64,000 bases of DNA from Lithodes maja (taxonomy: Eukaryota > Arthropoda > Malacostraca > Decapoda > Lithodidae). Shown here piece by piece: positions 39,757 through 51,200 of the stretch; the stretch's first letter is position 1; each line of letters opens with the position of its first letter. Location of the stretch: assembly GCA_037953745.1 (NCBI GenBank), contig JBAKBP010001597.1, positions 1 through 64,000 on the forward strand. The letters are read 5' to 3'. The translations under genes and the position numbers were made by a program. The notes under the pieces were generated by a model. It did not search any database and was not told where the DNA came from. It saw only the letters and a list, made by a program, of their open reading frames with translations.

Positions 39757-42110
39757 TTGAAGAAATCTGTGATGGATGCTAGGGTGTATAGAGGGGTATT
39801 GGAGGGGGTCTGTCTGATCATTATGTAGTGGTAGCTAAGGTTAGGATACAAAAGAAGTGGGTGAGGAGAGCTGGAGGGAGGCGAGAGGAGGGTGGAATGG
39901 TGAGGGGGGTGGAGAGGTTGTAGGAGGAGGAAGTCAGGGAGGAGTACAGGAGAGCAGTGGAAAGACGACTAGGTGGGTTCGACCTGGAAGTTATGGAGGA
40001 AGTGGAGGAGATGAACAAAGTGTTTAAGGATGAGATCTGTGCAGCATGTGAGGAGGTGTGTGGAGTGAGGAGAAGAGGGAGGGGAGTGAAAGGTACAGCA
40101 TGGTGGACAGAAGAGGTAAGAATAGCTGTGGAGGAAAAGAAGAAAGCATATAGAGAGTGGTTGGGTAGTAGAGGGGATGAAGATTCCGAGAGACAGAAAC
40201 GAGCGAGGTACGTGGAGAGTAAGAGGGTGGTGAAGAGAGTAGTGAAGGAAAGTAAGAGAAGAGTAGATGAGGAATTTGGAAGGAATCTGAGTGTAAAATG
40301 GAGGGAGAGTAAGAAACTATTCTGGAAAGAAGTCAAGAAAGTTAGGGAAGGTAGCAAGGGAAACAGTAAGGGTGTGAAAGATAAGAATGGGAGAATGCTA
40401 GCCGAGAAGCAAGAGAGAGTCGAAAGATGGAGGGAGTACTTCAGTGAGTTGCTAAATGTAAGGAATGAAGAGCCATCAAACATAGCTGGACATGGTATGG
40501 GAGGGAGAAGAAGAGAAGTAGTGGAGGAGGAGGTGGGGATCAGGAGGTCAGAAGTGTGGGAAGCCATGAAAAGAGTGAAGTTGGGGAAAGCACCAGGAAC
40601 AGATGGAGTGTGTGGGGAAATGTTGAGGTATGGTGGTGAGATAGTGATAGAATGGGTATGGAAAATGTGCAAACTAGCATGGGAGAAGGGGAGTGCACCC
40701 GATGACTGGAAGACTGGCATAATAGTCCCCCTACATAAGGGCAAAGGGGAAAGAGGAGTGTGTGATAACCACCGAGGAATATGTCTTCTAAGTTCTAAGC
40801 ATAGTAGGGAAGGTATACAGTAGGGTAGTGATTGAGAGAGTGAGAGTGAGAACGGAGAAATGGATAGGCGACGAGCAGGGAGGTTTTAGGAAGGGAAGAG
40901 GATGTGTAGGTCAGATTTTTACCCTGAATTGTGTTGTGGAGAAGTATCTGGAGAAGAAACAAAAGGTGTATGTTGCCTTTATGGACATGGAGAAGGCCTA
41001 TGACAGAGTGGATAGAGAAGGTTTGTGGAAAGTTCTAAGAATATACGGAGTAGAGGGCATGTTGCTGAAAGCAGTGAAGAGCATGTATGAGGGTGCAAAG
41101 GCGGCAGTACATGTGGAGAGTGAGCAGAGCGAGTTCTTTGACCTGAATGTTGGTTTGAAACAGGGGTGTGTGATGTCCCTGTGGTTGTTTACTGTATATA
41201 TGGATGGAGTCATGAAAGAAATACTATCAAGAACAGTGGATGTTGGTGTATCGCTGAAAAGGGAGGGAATTGAGTGGAAGCTACCTATACTGCTGTTTGC
41301 GGATGATACAGTTCTGATGAGTGATAATGAATGGGAGTTGCAGGGTCTGGTAAATGAGTTTGGAACAGTGTGCGAAAAACGGAATTTGAAGTTAAATACG
41401 GGGAAGAGCAAGGTTATGGTCTTCGAAAGGAGTGAAGTCACAGAGTGTGAGATGAAGCTGAACGGTCAGGCTAGGGAGATCGTCAACTCTTTTAAGTATC
41501 TGGGCAGTGTGTTGAGTAAAGATGGGACTATGGATGAAGAAGTGCGGGAGAGGGTACAACAGGGGAAGAGGGTTGTAGGAACGCTAAAAGCAGTAACAAG
41601 AAATAGGGTGGTCAGTATGGAAGTGAAGAAGTCCTTGCATGACAGTGTGGTAATCCCGACACTGACTTACGGAAGCGAAGCATGGACGTTGGTTGAGAGA
41701 CTCAGACCAAGAGTGAGAGCAGTGGAAATGAATTACTTAAGGAGTGTGTGCGGAGTTACATGGAGGGATAGACAGACTAATGAGGAAGTAAGAAGGAGGT
41801 GTGGTGTGGAGGTAGATGTGCTGGAAAGTGTGAAAAGGAACAACTTGAGATGGTTCGGCCATATGGAACGTATGGAAAGCGAGAGAATGACTAAGAGGGT
41901 GTACGAGAGCGAGGTGGAGGGACAGAGAGGGAGAGGTAGACCGAATATGAGGTGGAAGGATGGAGTGAGGAAGTACATGAATGAGGGCGGTGCTGGTTGG
42001 GGGGAGGGGCGTCGACTGACTGGGGACAGAGGTGCATGGGGCGGTTCGTTCGTGGCCACCCCTTAGGGGATCACGGCGTCAAGCAATAGATGGATAGATA
42101 GATTTATTTA
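39757..42110 (+). pseudogene. RTE-like LINE, copy 2
   Basis: 5'-truncated in the linker after the endonuclease (KSVMDARVYRG). Encodes LGKAPGTDGVCGEMLR, GIIVPLHKGKGERG, FMDMEKAYDRVDREGLW (motif A), LLFADDTVLMSD (motif C) and a C-terminal CGVTWRDRQTNEE..LRWFGHMERM tail, stopping at 42064. Lesions: two extra bases near 39795 (frameshift), CAG to TAG at about 39920, and a 7-bp CTAAGTT duplication near 40790 that shifts the frame between the two halves. The 3' end is GGATAGATAGATTTATT. Clade by resemblance only. Confidence 0.88.
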
Positions 42111-42184
42111 TTTGATTTATTATTGTTGTTATTTATTTTATTTTGTTTATTTTATTTTATTCATGTTTATTTTATTCAATTTAT

Positions 42185-42193
42185 ATATATATA

Positions 42194-42288
<95 letters not shown>

Positions 42289-42325
42289 ATATATATACGC
42301 ATATATATATATATATATACCGGTA
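42185..42325. repeat. (AT)n microsatellite
   Basis: AT repeat with CCATAT and CGGTAT interruptions just after the LINE tail. Confidence 0.95.
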
Positions 42326-44244
42326 TAAAATAATTATAAAGTTTTGATTTTATTCCTGTTCCCCAGGGTGTTTAGCGGATCAGCCCCAAGGTCCCGAGCA
42401 AGCCCAAGGCCCATAATCGAGTATTTATATTATTATTTTATTTTTTATTATATTTATACATTTTTTTATTTGATTTATTATTATTTTTTTTATTTATTTA
42501 TTTTTATTTATTAGCCCCAAGGTCCCGAGCAAGCCCAAGGCCCAAAATCGAGTATTTATAATATTATTATATTTGTATTTAATTATATATGTATTTATTT
42601 GATTTATTATTTATATTTATTTATTTATTTTGTTTTATATACTGTATATACAGTATATACCGTATATATATATTTTTTTTTTCATTGATTCATTGATTCA
42701 TTCATTCATTCATTTCTCTTCTCTATTTCTCTTCTTCATTCACCCGGCTTCATTCAACCACCTTCATTCACCCACCTTCGTTCACCCACCGACATTCACC
42801 CATTAGGAAGAGCATAATTTTCCGATTACGGTGATATATACAGTTATATACGTATCCGAGCAAATAAAGCAACGCCGAGGTGGGGAACAGCTCGGAACCC
42901 GGCTAGCGTCGGCGGAACGGAGACGAGCGAAGCGTAAATATTCGCATTTTGGCTCTTCATTTAAAATATTCATAGAGCAAAACTTATTTGTCGTAGGAAC
43001 TTCTAGTTTTTGTTATTCTCTTCAGCATTATCTGCAGTATTTATACAGCCTAAATTGAAAACCATAGACATCGTAACAACGAAATAATTCGAAAATGTTA
43101 TAAACCATATCATGCAATGTCATACATTATTTTTTCGGTCACTGCTTGAGAACTATTGAAGATAGACAATTTCTGTATTCAGATTTGGAAAGAGCAGAAA
43201 AAATACTATTATTTGAGCAAACAAAAATATATGGTCATCACTCACAATTTCGAGATAGGACGGTGTGAAGACAATTGCCCGGGAAAAACTTTTATTCCGG
43301 AGTCGTTTACACTTTCATATTGCGATTAAAAAAAAATGTAGTACTATAATGTAGTATAGTTATTCCTCTTTCCATTGACATATGATACATCACAATAAAC
43401 AGCATTCTGGTGGATGAAAATACAGAAAAACACAAGGCTTCAAAACCTCGCCCGGCCGGAATATTTTAGGGCAAATTAGAGAAGGTCTGACCATTTTCAA
43501 TTAAAATATATTGACAGAGGCGAGAGGGTTAATATAATACGATAAGTCTGTATTATTATGTACCGTAAGGTCATGATATCAATGGTTACTATACTTTACG
43601 AAACAAATATATTTAAACTATTGTCTAAATAGTATAGTGAAGAAGGTGGGAAGGATAGTTTATCCTTCCCACCTTTTTCTTTTCATTCGTTACCGAGTTC
43701 TGTAATATTTCATACGATTACCTAATATAGGTAACACTTATAGGTTGTGTTAGTTTGCTTAGGTTAGGTCAGGGGAGTTTCAAAACTTCTAGATTATTTA
43801 CCGGCGACTACAACGGCCCCTAAACAACCAATCCATGATTACGCTGGCTCAAAGTTTACCCCGGCGACTACAACGTCCCTCGAAGTAATCCAAACTCCAC
43901 TGTCCACCACCAAACGAACTTGACATTTCAAAACACATACAAACATGTATCCACCATTCTCGTTATGTTAGGTAAGGGGAATTGCAGAACTTGTAGACTA
44001 CAAGTAGGGTATTGTAACATTGGCCATGCATTGTTCACATTATTAATTACCTCACCTACCGTAATTTCCTTCTCTACACACAATCACTGGGTGAATACAA
44101 TGTCTTGTGGGAAATTGTACTTACACAGGTTAATACTAGGCCTATTTATAATGTTTGACCAAGAAAAGTTAACTACCTGTATACTGTATATTATACTTTC
44201 ACGTGAGAAGTATTACAGGTTTATATGAATAATATATTTATTAA

Positions 44245-44918
44245 AGGGTACTTCACACAGTCAGGAATGCGAGCTAGAATCACTAGGAGTAGCTGAGAAT
44301 TCGGATTCCTGGGCCTATTCGCGGTGAAAATTCGATTACTCCTAGTGACTCTAGCGATATCCTAGTGATCCCTGTTAGACTCCCAGTGACTCCAAACCAC
44401 TCGGGGCCGATTGGCCCTGTCCGACAAAATGTTCACCGTGTTTAAAGTTCTCGCCACGAATTGGACCATTCCCAGTGACTCCCAGTTGATTCCCAGTGAC
44501 TCCCAGTGAGTCCTGGTGATTCTCGGTGTTTCGTATCTGATTCACGGACAGCTTTCGGTTTCAGTTTCAGTTCTCACCAGAATCACCAGGACTCACTGGG
44601 GAATCACTGGGGATCACTGGGAATCACTGGGAGTGATCCGATTCGCGGCGAGAACCTTAAACACGGTGAACATTTTGTCGGACAGGGCCAATCGGCCGGG
44701 ACTGGTTTGGAGTCAATGGGAGTCTAACAGGAATCACTGGGATATCGCTCGAGTCACTAGGAGTATCGAATTTCACCGCAAATAGGCCCAGGAATCCGAA
44801 TTTTCAGCTACTCCTAGTGGTTCTAGCTCGCATTCCTGACTGTATGAAGTACCCTTAAATGTCATTCCTGACTGTGTGAAGTACCCTTAAATGTCATTCC
44901 TGACTGTGTGAAGTACCC
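44245..44918. mobile_element. Foldback element family 5, copy 2
   Basis: Nearly whole-length inverted repeat: left arm from AGGGTACTTCACACAGTC through GTCCGACAAAATGTTCACC, right arm mirrored (GGTGAACATTTTGTCGGAC through GCTCGCATTCCTGAC). TTAA at 44241 and at 44855, 44887 and 44919, because the 32-bp right end is triplicated. Both arms carry many copies of CCCAGTGA(C/T)T or its complement. No coding frame. Confidence 0.85.
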
Positions 44919-44977
44919 TTAAATGTCATTCGTGGACGGTATTTATGGTGAGGCTGATGGTGGACTGTTGAGGTTAA

Positions 44978-45353
44978 GGGGAGATGGGGCATTTTTCTGG
45001 TCCCCTTTCTCCCTCGTGTTAAGCCGCATTTGTTTTTAAATTATAAGACGTTTGGCCCATTAGTTTGGCGATTTTAACACCTTTCGCCCCATTTCTTTGT
45101 CAATTTTAAGACCTTTCATGCCATTTAGAGGTCGATTATTTCCTGGCGAGCGATAGCGTGCCTGAAATTTCAAGAGAAATAGGCCTTCAGCCGGGACATT
45201 TTTCTACCGAAAAATGTACACATTTATCTTGAAGGGGGGGTCTAGGGGGTGTTTTTCTAAGCTTCATGGAGGTCTAGCGAGGAAACTAAGAAATAAAGGA
45301 ATACATTAATTAAGACCGCCCCCCCCCAAAAAAAAAAAAAATTCCATCTCCTC
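44978..45353 (+). mobile_element. TTAA MITE family 1, copy h
   Basis: TTAA at 44974 and 45354, termini GGGGAGATGGGGC and CCATCTCCTC. A good reference copy: CCTGGCGAGCGATAGCGTG, GGCCTTCAGCCGGGAC, GGAGGTCTAGCGAGG. Confidence 0.88.
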
Positions 45354-45439
45354 TTAAGCAGCATAAAAATACCACGACATTTACGAACGCGTGTTTATAC
45401 AAGCATTACACCGGGAGTTACGACAAGAAATAATACAAC

Positions 45440-45857
45440 TAGATTCTCGGATAAGAGGCGAGTGGGAAAAATACCAGGCGGCATATCGATGTCACCAATC
45501 TTGCTTTGCAACTTGGTAGAAGCCTGTGTATGGCCCTTCCCGGTCTGCATGCCTTCACAGGTTGCGATTTCACAGCCTCCATCCTGAAGAAGGGAAAAGT
45601 CAAGCCATATGATATTTTTGACACTTCCAAGGAATTCCAAGATGCCTTTTCTAAACTGGGAGCAGAATCATTCTACACTGAAGATGAGGTTGTGAGGGTT
45701 TGGGAGAAATTTCTGTGTGGGAAGCTAAACCTGAGCTCAGTAGATGAAGTGCATTATATCATGTTTCATGACAAATGCAAACCACACAATGAGAAACAAC
45801 CAATTCAGAACATTAAAGGCTGTAATGCAGGTGGACTGCCTCCTTGGTAGACAGTGC
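45440..45857 (+). pseudogene. Relic of an unnamed protein family (LPGLHAFTGCD), left part
   Basis: Encodes HIDVTNLALQLGRSLCM, ALPGLHAFTGCDFTAS, ILKKGKVKPYDIF and FSKLGAESFYTEDE, then VDEVHYIMFHDKCKP and GGLPPW. The HAFTGCD.TASF block occurs in widespread uncharacterised animal proteins, many probably from transposons; no function is assigned. The frame stops at TAG (45848) just before the element II insertion and has a stop upstream near 45450. It resumes at 54985. Confidence 0.7.
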
Positions 45858-47751
45858 TGTGACGCTTCTGCATAGTAACCACATGCGGGCATGCGCGCGC
45901 GTCGGCTGCCCAGCCGTTTAGAAACCGGCTGGTGGTAGCCGGCCGGCAGGCTTTCCCTTAGTATATATCCTACGACAATGTAACTAATGTCTGGGATATT
46001 CTTATGTTGTTTCACAGCTTGAAGCTGCCCTTATTCTTAACCAACGCATCTTAGTATATTTTATTCTCGATAGTTGATTGTTTCATTATAATATATAAGA
46101 TGTAAATCTAGTGAGAGCGGGGAGAGACGCGCGGGAGAGAGAGAGACCGGCTTGGGACGTTGCTTCGCGCGGAGAGACCAGCTTGGGACGAGCCTGAAGC
46201 GCTGCCACATGCATTTGATTGCAACGTTAGGCTTAGTTTCGACTCACGCATGGGGTAGAGGATTTTGACCCGGCAACTGTGTTGAGTGTTGCCAAGCCTG
46301 GGATGTATTCTGCATGCCTAGGGGGGGGGGGGGGGGGGGGTCCAGACAGATTCAAGACTTAGAGCTCACCTCATTGTCGTACCCTTCGGACCCCCTTGAT
46401 ATCTATCCCTCTCAACCCAACTTAGAAACGTTCTCTCTTACTTTGTATACCTTCTTTCCACTACTTCACCAATCTATTTAATTATCCCATCCCCTTGATA
46501 GACCTTATATCTATTATTGTATTAACGATGAGCTCTCAGATAACTAGATAGGATTTTGGGCCTTATGCAGGGATGTAATTGTTAATGAGACCTAGGAAGC
46601 TTTTTTGTTGTCTCATATTTGGTGGTTTCATGCTTGCTAGTGTGTTCTTGTGTCAGGTTAGCAGGGGCTAGACCGGAGGGGAGGCTTTTTACGATCCTTT
46701 AAGTAAAGTCTGCTGGTGCGAGTCCCGTGGACCCGCACGACTTTACTAGGATACCAGTGGGAGTCTGGGGGCATTTTCTTGTCTGTGTCCCTGTGTGTCT
46801 AGCGTTGTGTTGTGTGAGGGCCATTGCCTAGTCCACTCAGCACTGCGCTAGCACGTCTTGCTTTTGTTTTAGGGTCGCCAGGAGAGAGTCAGATACTTGC
46901 GATCTGAGTCTCTCAAGAGAGCACCCTTTCAATTAGAGTAAATTGGCGCACAGACCTGGGAACGTCCCTAGGCTAGAGCAGGTGGCTCAGCCCGGGTATC
47001 CGAAGCCTATATCCTTCCGGCTAGACCTCTGCCACCTGGCAGATTAACAGCTAGGGGTTTATTAGCTCTGTATGCTTGTTATTGTGCCACAGTTTACCGT
47101 TTTTGTGAGCATTGTGAGTCAGGGTGTGGCTTAGAGCCTCTGTCCGAGCAGGCTTGCCTGACTAAGAGTGAGAAGCACACCTGTATTTGGTTATCTTGCG
47201 AGTTGCTGCCTTTATTTAATTATACCTATGCCATTATACACTGTATGGCCTATCACTAGTATTTATTCCTGCTTATGAGTAAGGAGTTCTCTAAATCCGT
47301 AACGTACTTACTTTGCTAAGCATCAGATCCTACAGTAGCCGCATGCAGTTTAGAAACCCACATCTTGTCTACCTGTACGATGTTTTGAGGACTGTTTGCT
47401 TCACCTTTCACGCAGGGGTGATTAGTTGTATTAATTAACATAACGTTAAATGTACTTTCTTCTAGTTTGTTATTAAATTGTTTCTGCAATTTAATTCCGT
47501 TATCTATCTTTTCCTTGAAGCTATAAGTCAACTTAATTGTGTGATCTTTTATATAGCCTGCTTGACTATCAGTAGTCTATAGTGCGTGCACCCTGTAACC
47601 GAGTCATAGGATACCTCGTTGTCCAGGCAGGACTCTTGATGGTTTAGGGTGGTTTGTTGCCTGGGTTTATAGATAAGGGTTAGATCTAGCATTTTCCGTT
47701 GTTGCTTGTTGCTGCATACCTAGTCCAATAGAAAGAGCCCAGTGTTTATAT
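45858..47751 (+). repeat. Element II 5' LTR (3' end deleted)
   Basis: Matches 53081-54974 until GTGTTTATAT, then breaks into gag sequence. Contains a 20-base G run at 46321, shorter and preceded by GT in the 3' LTR. Several single-base differences from the 3' LTR indicate greater age than element I. Confidence 0.9.
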
Positions 47752-47763
47752 CAGCTGACGACT

Positions 47764-48235
47764 TTGATATTGGGTTTAGAAGGGAGAGACCTGGGTGGAG
47801 AGGCGACTGGGGGTCCCGGTCCCCAGCCCCCCCTCCACTCTACCCCCATATCAAACGTCAGGGTGCCTGAATTTAGTACATACCCCCAAGTTGATGCTCA
47901 ATGGCAGCGTGGAATTCAATCACAGGGACCCTCTCCATTAAATGCACCTTCCCCTCCTCAAGGGTTGACTCCAGATTTGTTGTTTCGGCTTGAGATGGCC
48001 AAGGTTGAGGCCGCCGAAAGACAGGTTAGTGTGCAGGCTGAGGTTGCTAGAGCTCAGGTTGAGGCTGCCGAGAGACAGGCTAGTGTGCAGGCTGAGGCTG
48101 CAGAGAGAACAGCTATACGAGAGGCTGAACTGCAGGCAGAGTTTACTAGGTATCGGGCTGACAGGGAGCTGGAGAGATCTCGAGTGGAGGTAACAGGGCG
48201 AAATATTGGGGAGGTAACAGACATCGGGACCAATC
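47764..48235 (+). pseudogene. Element II Gag N-terminal part
   Basis: Reads GPGPQPPLHSTPISNV, PPQGLTPDLLFRLEMAK, then a duplicated coiled-coil unit (VEAAERQVSVQAEVARAQ / VEAAERQASVQAEAAER). The DNA unit of about 45-66 bp is repeated in tandem at 48005-48100. The frame goes out of phase between 48205 and 48237 (VTDIGTN where element I continues into SLSHLIKLV). The true N-terminus was lost in the 5' deletion. Confidence 0.85.
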
Positions 48236-48236
48236 A

Positions 48237-51200
48237 TTGTCGCACCTGCTTAAACTAGTTCCTGTGTTCGATGAATTATGTGTGGCTGAGTTTTTTATGC
48301 GATTTGAGAAGAAGTGTCAGGAACACCAGTGGCCTCAGGAAAAGTGGGCAGCATTAGTTTTATCAAGACTCCTAGGAAAGGAGCTAAAAGCGTATGATGC
48401 ACTACCTTTAGAGTCCTGTGTAGTTTATGATGAGCTAAAGAAGGCTGTGCTACAGGCCTATGAGTTACAACCAGAAACTTACCGCTTGAAGTTTCGGGGT
48501 GTTACTAAGGGCAAGGATAGTACCTTCCTAGAACACGCCCGGGACTTGTCTGATGCACTACGACAATGGCTGCGTTCTGAGAGGGCAGCTACTTTTGAGG
48601 AGTTGAGTGAGCTGGTTCTTTTGGAGCAGTTCTTTAAGTGCACAGGCGGGGACTTAACATTAAATATAAAGGAAAAAAATCCTAGAACTCTCCAGGAGGC
48701 AGCAGAAATGGCTGACCTCCGACTGTCATTAATTCGAGGGTGCGGAGCAGCAGCTAGGAGTGAGTCAGGTGCAAAGGATCGTACCCCTCCCCCTCCCAAG
48801 AATTTTGATACACATAAATACACAAAACCATCTAGCACTGACAATAAAACTGAACATAAACCAAATACCGTCCCGTATAAGAAGTCTAATGGTACCTCCC
48901 ACTCCCAAGGGAAACCAAAGAGTAAAGAGTGCTTCGCATGTCACAAGGAGGGTCACTTTGCAAATGCTTGTCTGAACAAGCCACCAAACAAGGTTGTGTC
49001 ATTGGCCCGCAGCATAGGGGTGTCACCTATATCTTCTGAGTTTGCCAAGGGTAGTTCGTCAGAGGGTGGGACACAGCCTGTGTTCAAGAGTCCGGAAGGC
49101 TCGAACCCTGTCCGCGACGTCTTTGGGGGTCATAGAGGGCATGGTTTTGTGAGGTGGGCTGGCGAAAGGCGAGGAGTTAAGCTATTGCGTGATACGGGGG
49201 CTTCTCAGACCTTGTTAAAGAACTTTACTGGTAGACCGATTAACGCTGCTCGGGTGGTGGTAGTTCAGGGGATCAATGCTACGAAGTCCTACCCGCTGGT
49301 GCGGATGGAGCTGGAGGTGGGTGGTGTGGCGAAGGAGCTGGATGTAGGAATTGTAGAGAACTTGCCTGTTGGGGGCGTCGACCTCCTCCTCGGCAATGAC
49401 TTTGCGGTGCCTGCTTCTAAGGTTTCACCCTGGGTCGTTGCCGAGAAGGCGGCCGACGTTAGTAGGGAGGAACAGGAGTGGGTGGAGAAGTGTAGCATAC
49501 AAACCATGGCGTGTGTTGTGACGCGTTCTCAGACATCCGGAGCCTTGCAGCCACCACCTCAGTCTATCAAACCGCGGAGGAAAGGTCACAAGAAAACGGG
49601 AAGTGTTGGTCAATTGGAGAGTTTTGAGCTGGCAGTGTTTCTTGGTGACTCATTATTGGCACCTATGTTAGAGTCTGAAGAGGCCCCGGGGCCTGTCACC
49701 GCTAGTGCAGGTGCAGGGCAGGAAGAGACTCTGCGGCAGCGTTGTTATGCGCAGCGTCAGGAAAGGATGGCTCAGCGGGACATTGGAGGTGGAAATAAAT
49801 TATTTAAGATGAACCTGGATAATCTCGCACCTGCTGATAACAAGAAAAAATCACCAGGCTGCGCATCCCCATCGCTCTCCAGTTCGACAGCACCATTACC
49901 ACACGCCCTGACTTCAGGATCTTCCAGCTGCAAGGAACATAATTATATTATATGTTCCTTGCAGCTGGAAGATCCTGAAGTCAGGGCGTGTGGTAATGGT
50001 GCTGTCGAACTGGAGAGCGATGGGGATGCGCAGCCTGGTGATTTTTTCTTGTCCGAGGGGATCTTGTATCGGAGACATCAGGATCCCAAGAAACAGTGGG
50101 ATGGCGGGTCAGGATTAGTGGACCAATTAGTAGTACCGAGGGTGTGCCGTGAGAGCTTATTGAGATTAGCTCATGATGTGCCTTTGGCAGGGCACCTGGG
50201 GGCACGTAAGACGGAGGCAGCTCTGAGCAAGCTTTTCTGGTGGCCTGGGTTAAAGGCGAGTGTCGTGTCATGGGTGTCACAGTGTCACACTTGTCAAGTT
50301 GTTGGGAAACCCAATCAGGTCATCCCGAGAGCCCCGTTACAACCCATCCCTGTCATTGGGCCACCCTTCAGCAAAGTAGTTATCGATATGGTTGGCCCAT
50401 TGCCCCCCACTAGTGCCGGCAATAAATTTTTACTAACTGTAATGGATGTAGCAACACGGTATCCAGATGCTTACCCCATGTGCAACGGGATGGCTAAGAC
50501 TTTTGTCAAAAACCTACTTGTCTATTTCTCTCGTTATGGCTACCCTCAGGAGATCCAGTCTGATCAGGGATCCAATTTTACTTCTGCTCTGTTTAAGCAG
50601 GCCATGCAGCAACATGGGATAGTGTCTGTGGTGTCATCTGCCTACCATCCCGAGAGTCAGGGAGTTTTGGAAAGGTGGCACTCGACTCTCAAGAGTATGT
50701 TGCGGTGTTATTGCATGGAAAATGGGAAGGACTGGGATCTAGGTCTCCCATACGTTTTATTTGCTGCGAGAGAAGTACCTGGGGAGAGCTTGGGATTTAG
50801 CCCGAACGAGTTGGTTTTTGGACACAGGGTCAGGGGGCCCCTCCACATAGTCAAGGAGATCTGGGAGGGAGTCACAAAGCCATGCTCGCTTCTGAAGTAT
50901 GTTGTTGAAAGCCGTGAGAGAATGTTAAAGAGCCTGGAGGTAGCAGGTCGGAACCTTAAGAGTTCACAAGCTCAGATGAAGGACAGATACGACCAGAAGG
51001 TGAAGCTGAGGGAGTTTGAAGTAGATCAGGAGGTACTGATACTACTGCCTCTGGTGGGGCACCCCTTGTCTGCCAAGTATTCTGGTCCGTATCGGGTTGT
51101 AAGGAAGGTTTCTGATCTAGACTATTTAGTAGCTACTCCTGATCGTAAGAAAAAGAACCAACTTTGCCATGTAAATCTGATGAAAGAGTATGTGAGGCGC

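Larger units (their letters stand above)
38956..43528. mobile_element. piggyBac-like TTAA element (no transposase seen), carrying an RTE LINE
   Basis: Inverted 9-bp ends CCCTCTCGC / GCGAGAGGG flanked by TTAA on both sides (38952 and 43529). The paralogous unit 1 shows the empty site (GACATTAATATAATACG) with one TTAA, which proves the boundaries. Left subterminal sequence has repeated CGCGATCTCGTCATAA / CGCAATCGCGTCATAA motifs. Interior: AT repeats, the RTE LINE at 39757-42110, and 42600-43500 without a recognised frame. A transposase was not found, so it may be non-autonomous. Confidence 0.85.
38833..44120 (+). repeat. Tandem duplication, unit 2, interrupted
   Basis: Covers 38833-38955 and 43529-44120, split by the insertion 38956-43528. 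Similarity to unit 1 ends at GGGAAATTGTAC near 44120. Confidence 0.85.

Noticed and set aside
39821..40744. 307-codon Ser/Leu/Pro-rich minus-strand protein (also 63071-63994)
   Set aside because: Antisense shadow of the purine-rich RTE LINE coding strand; it recurs wherever that LINE does.
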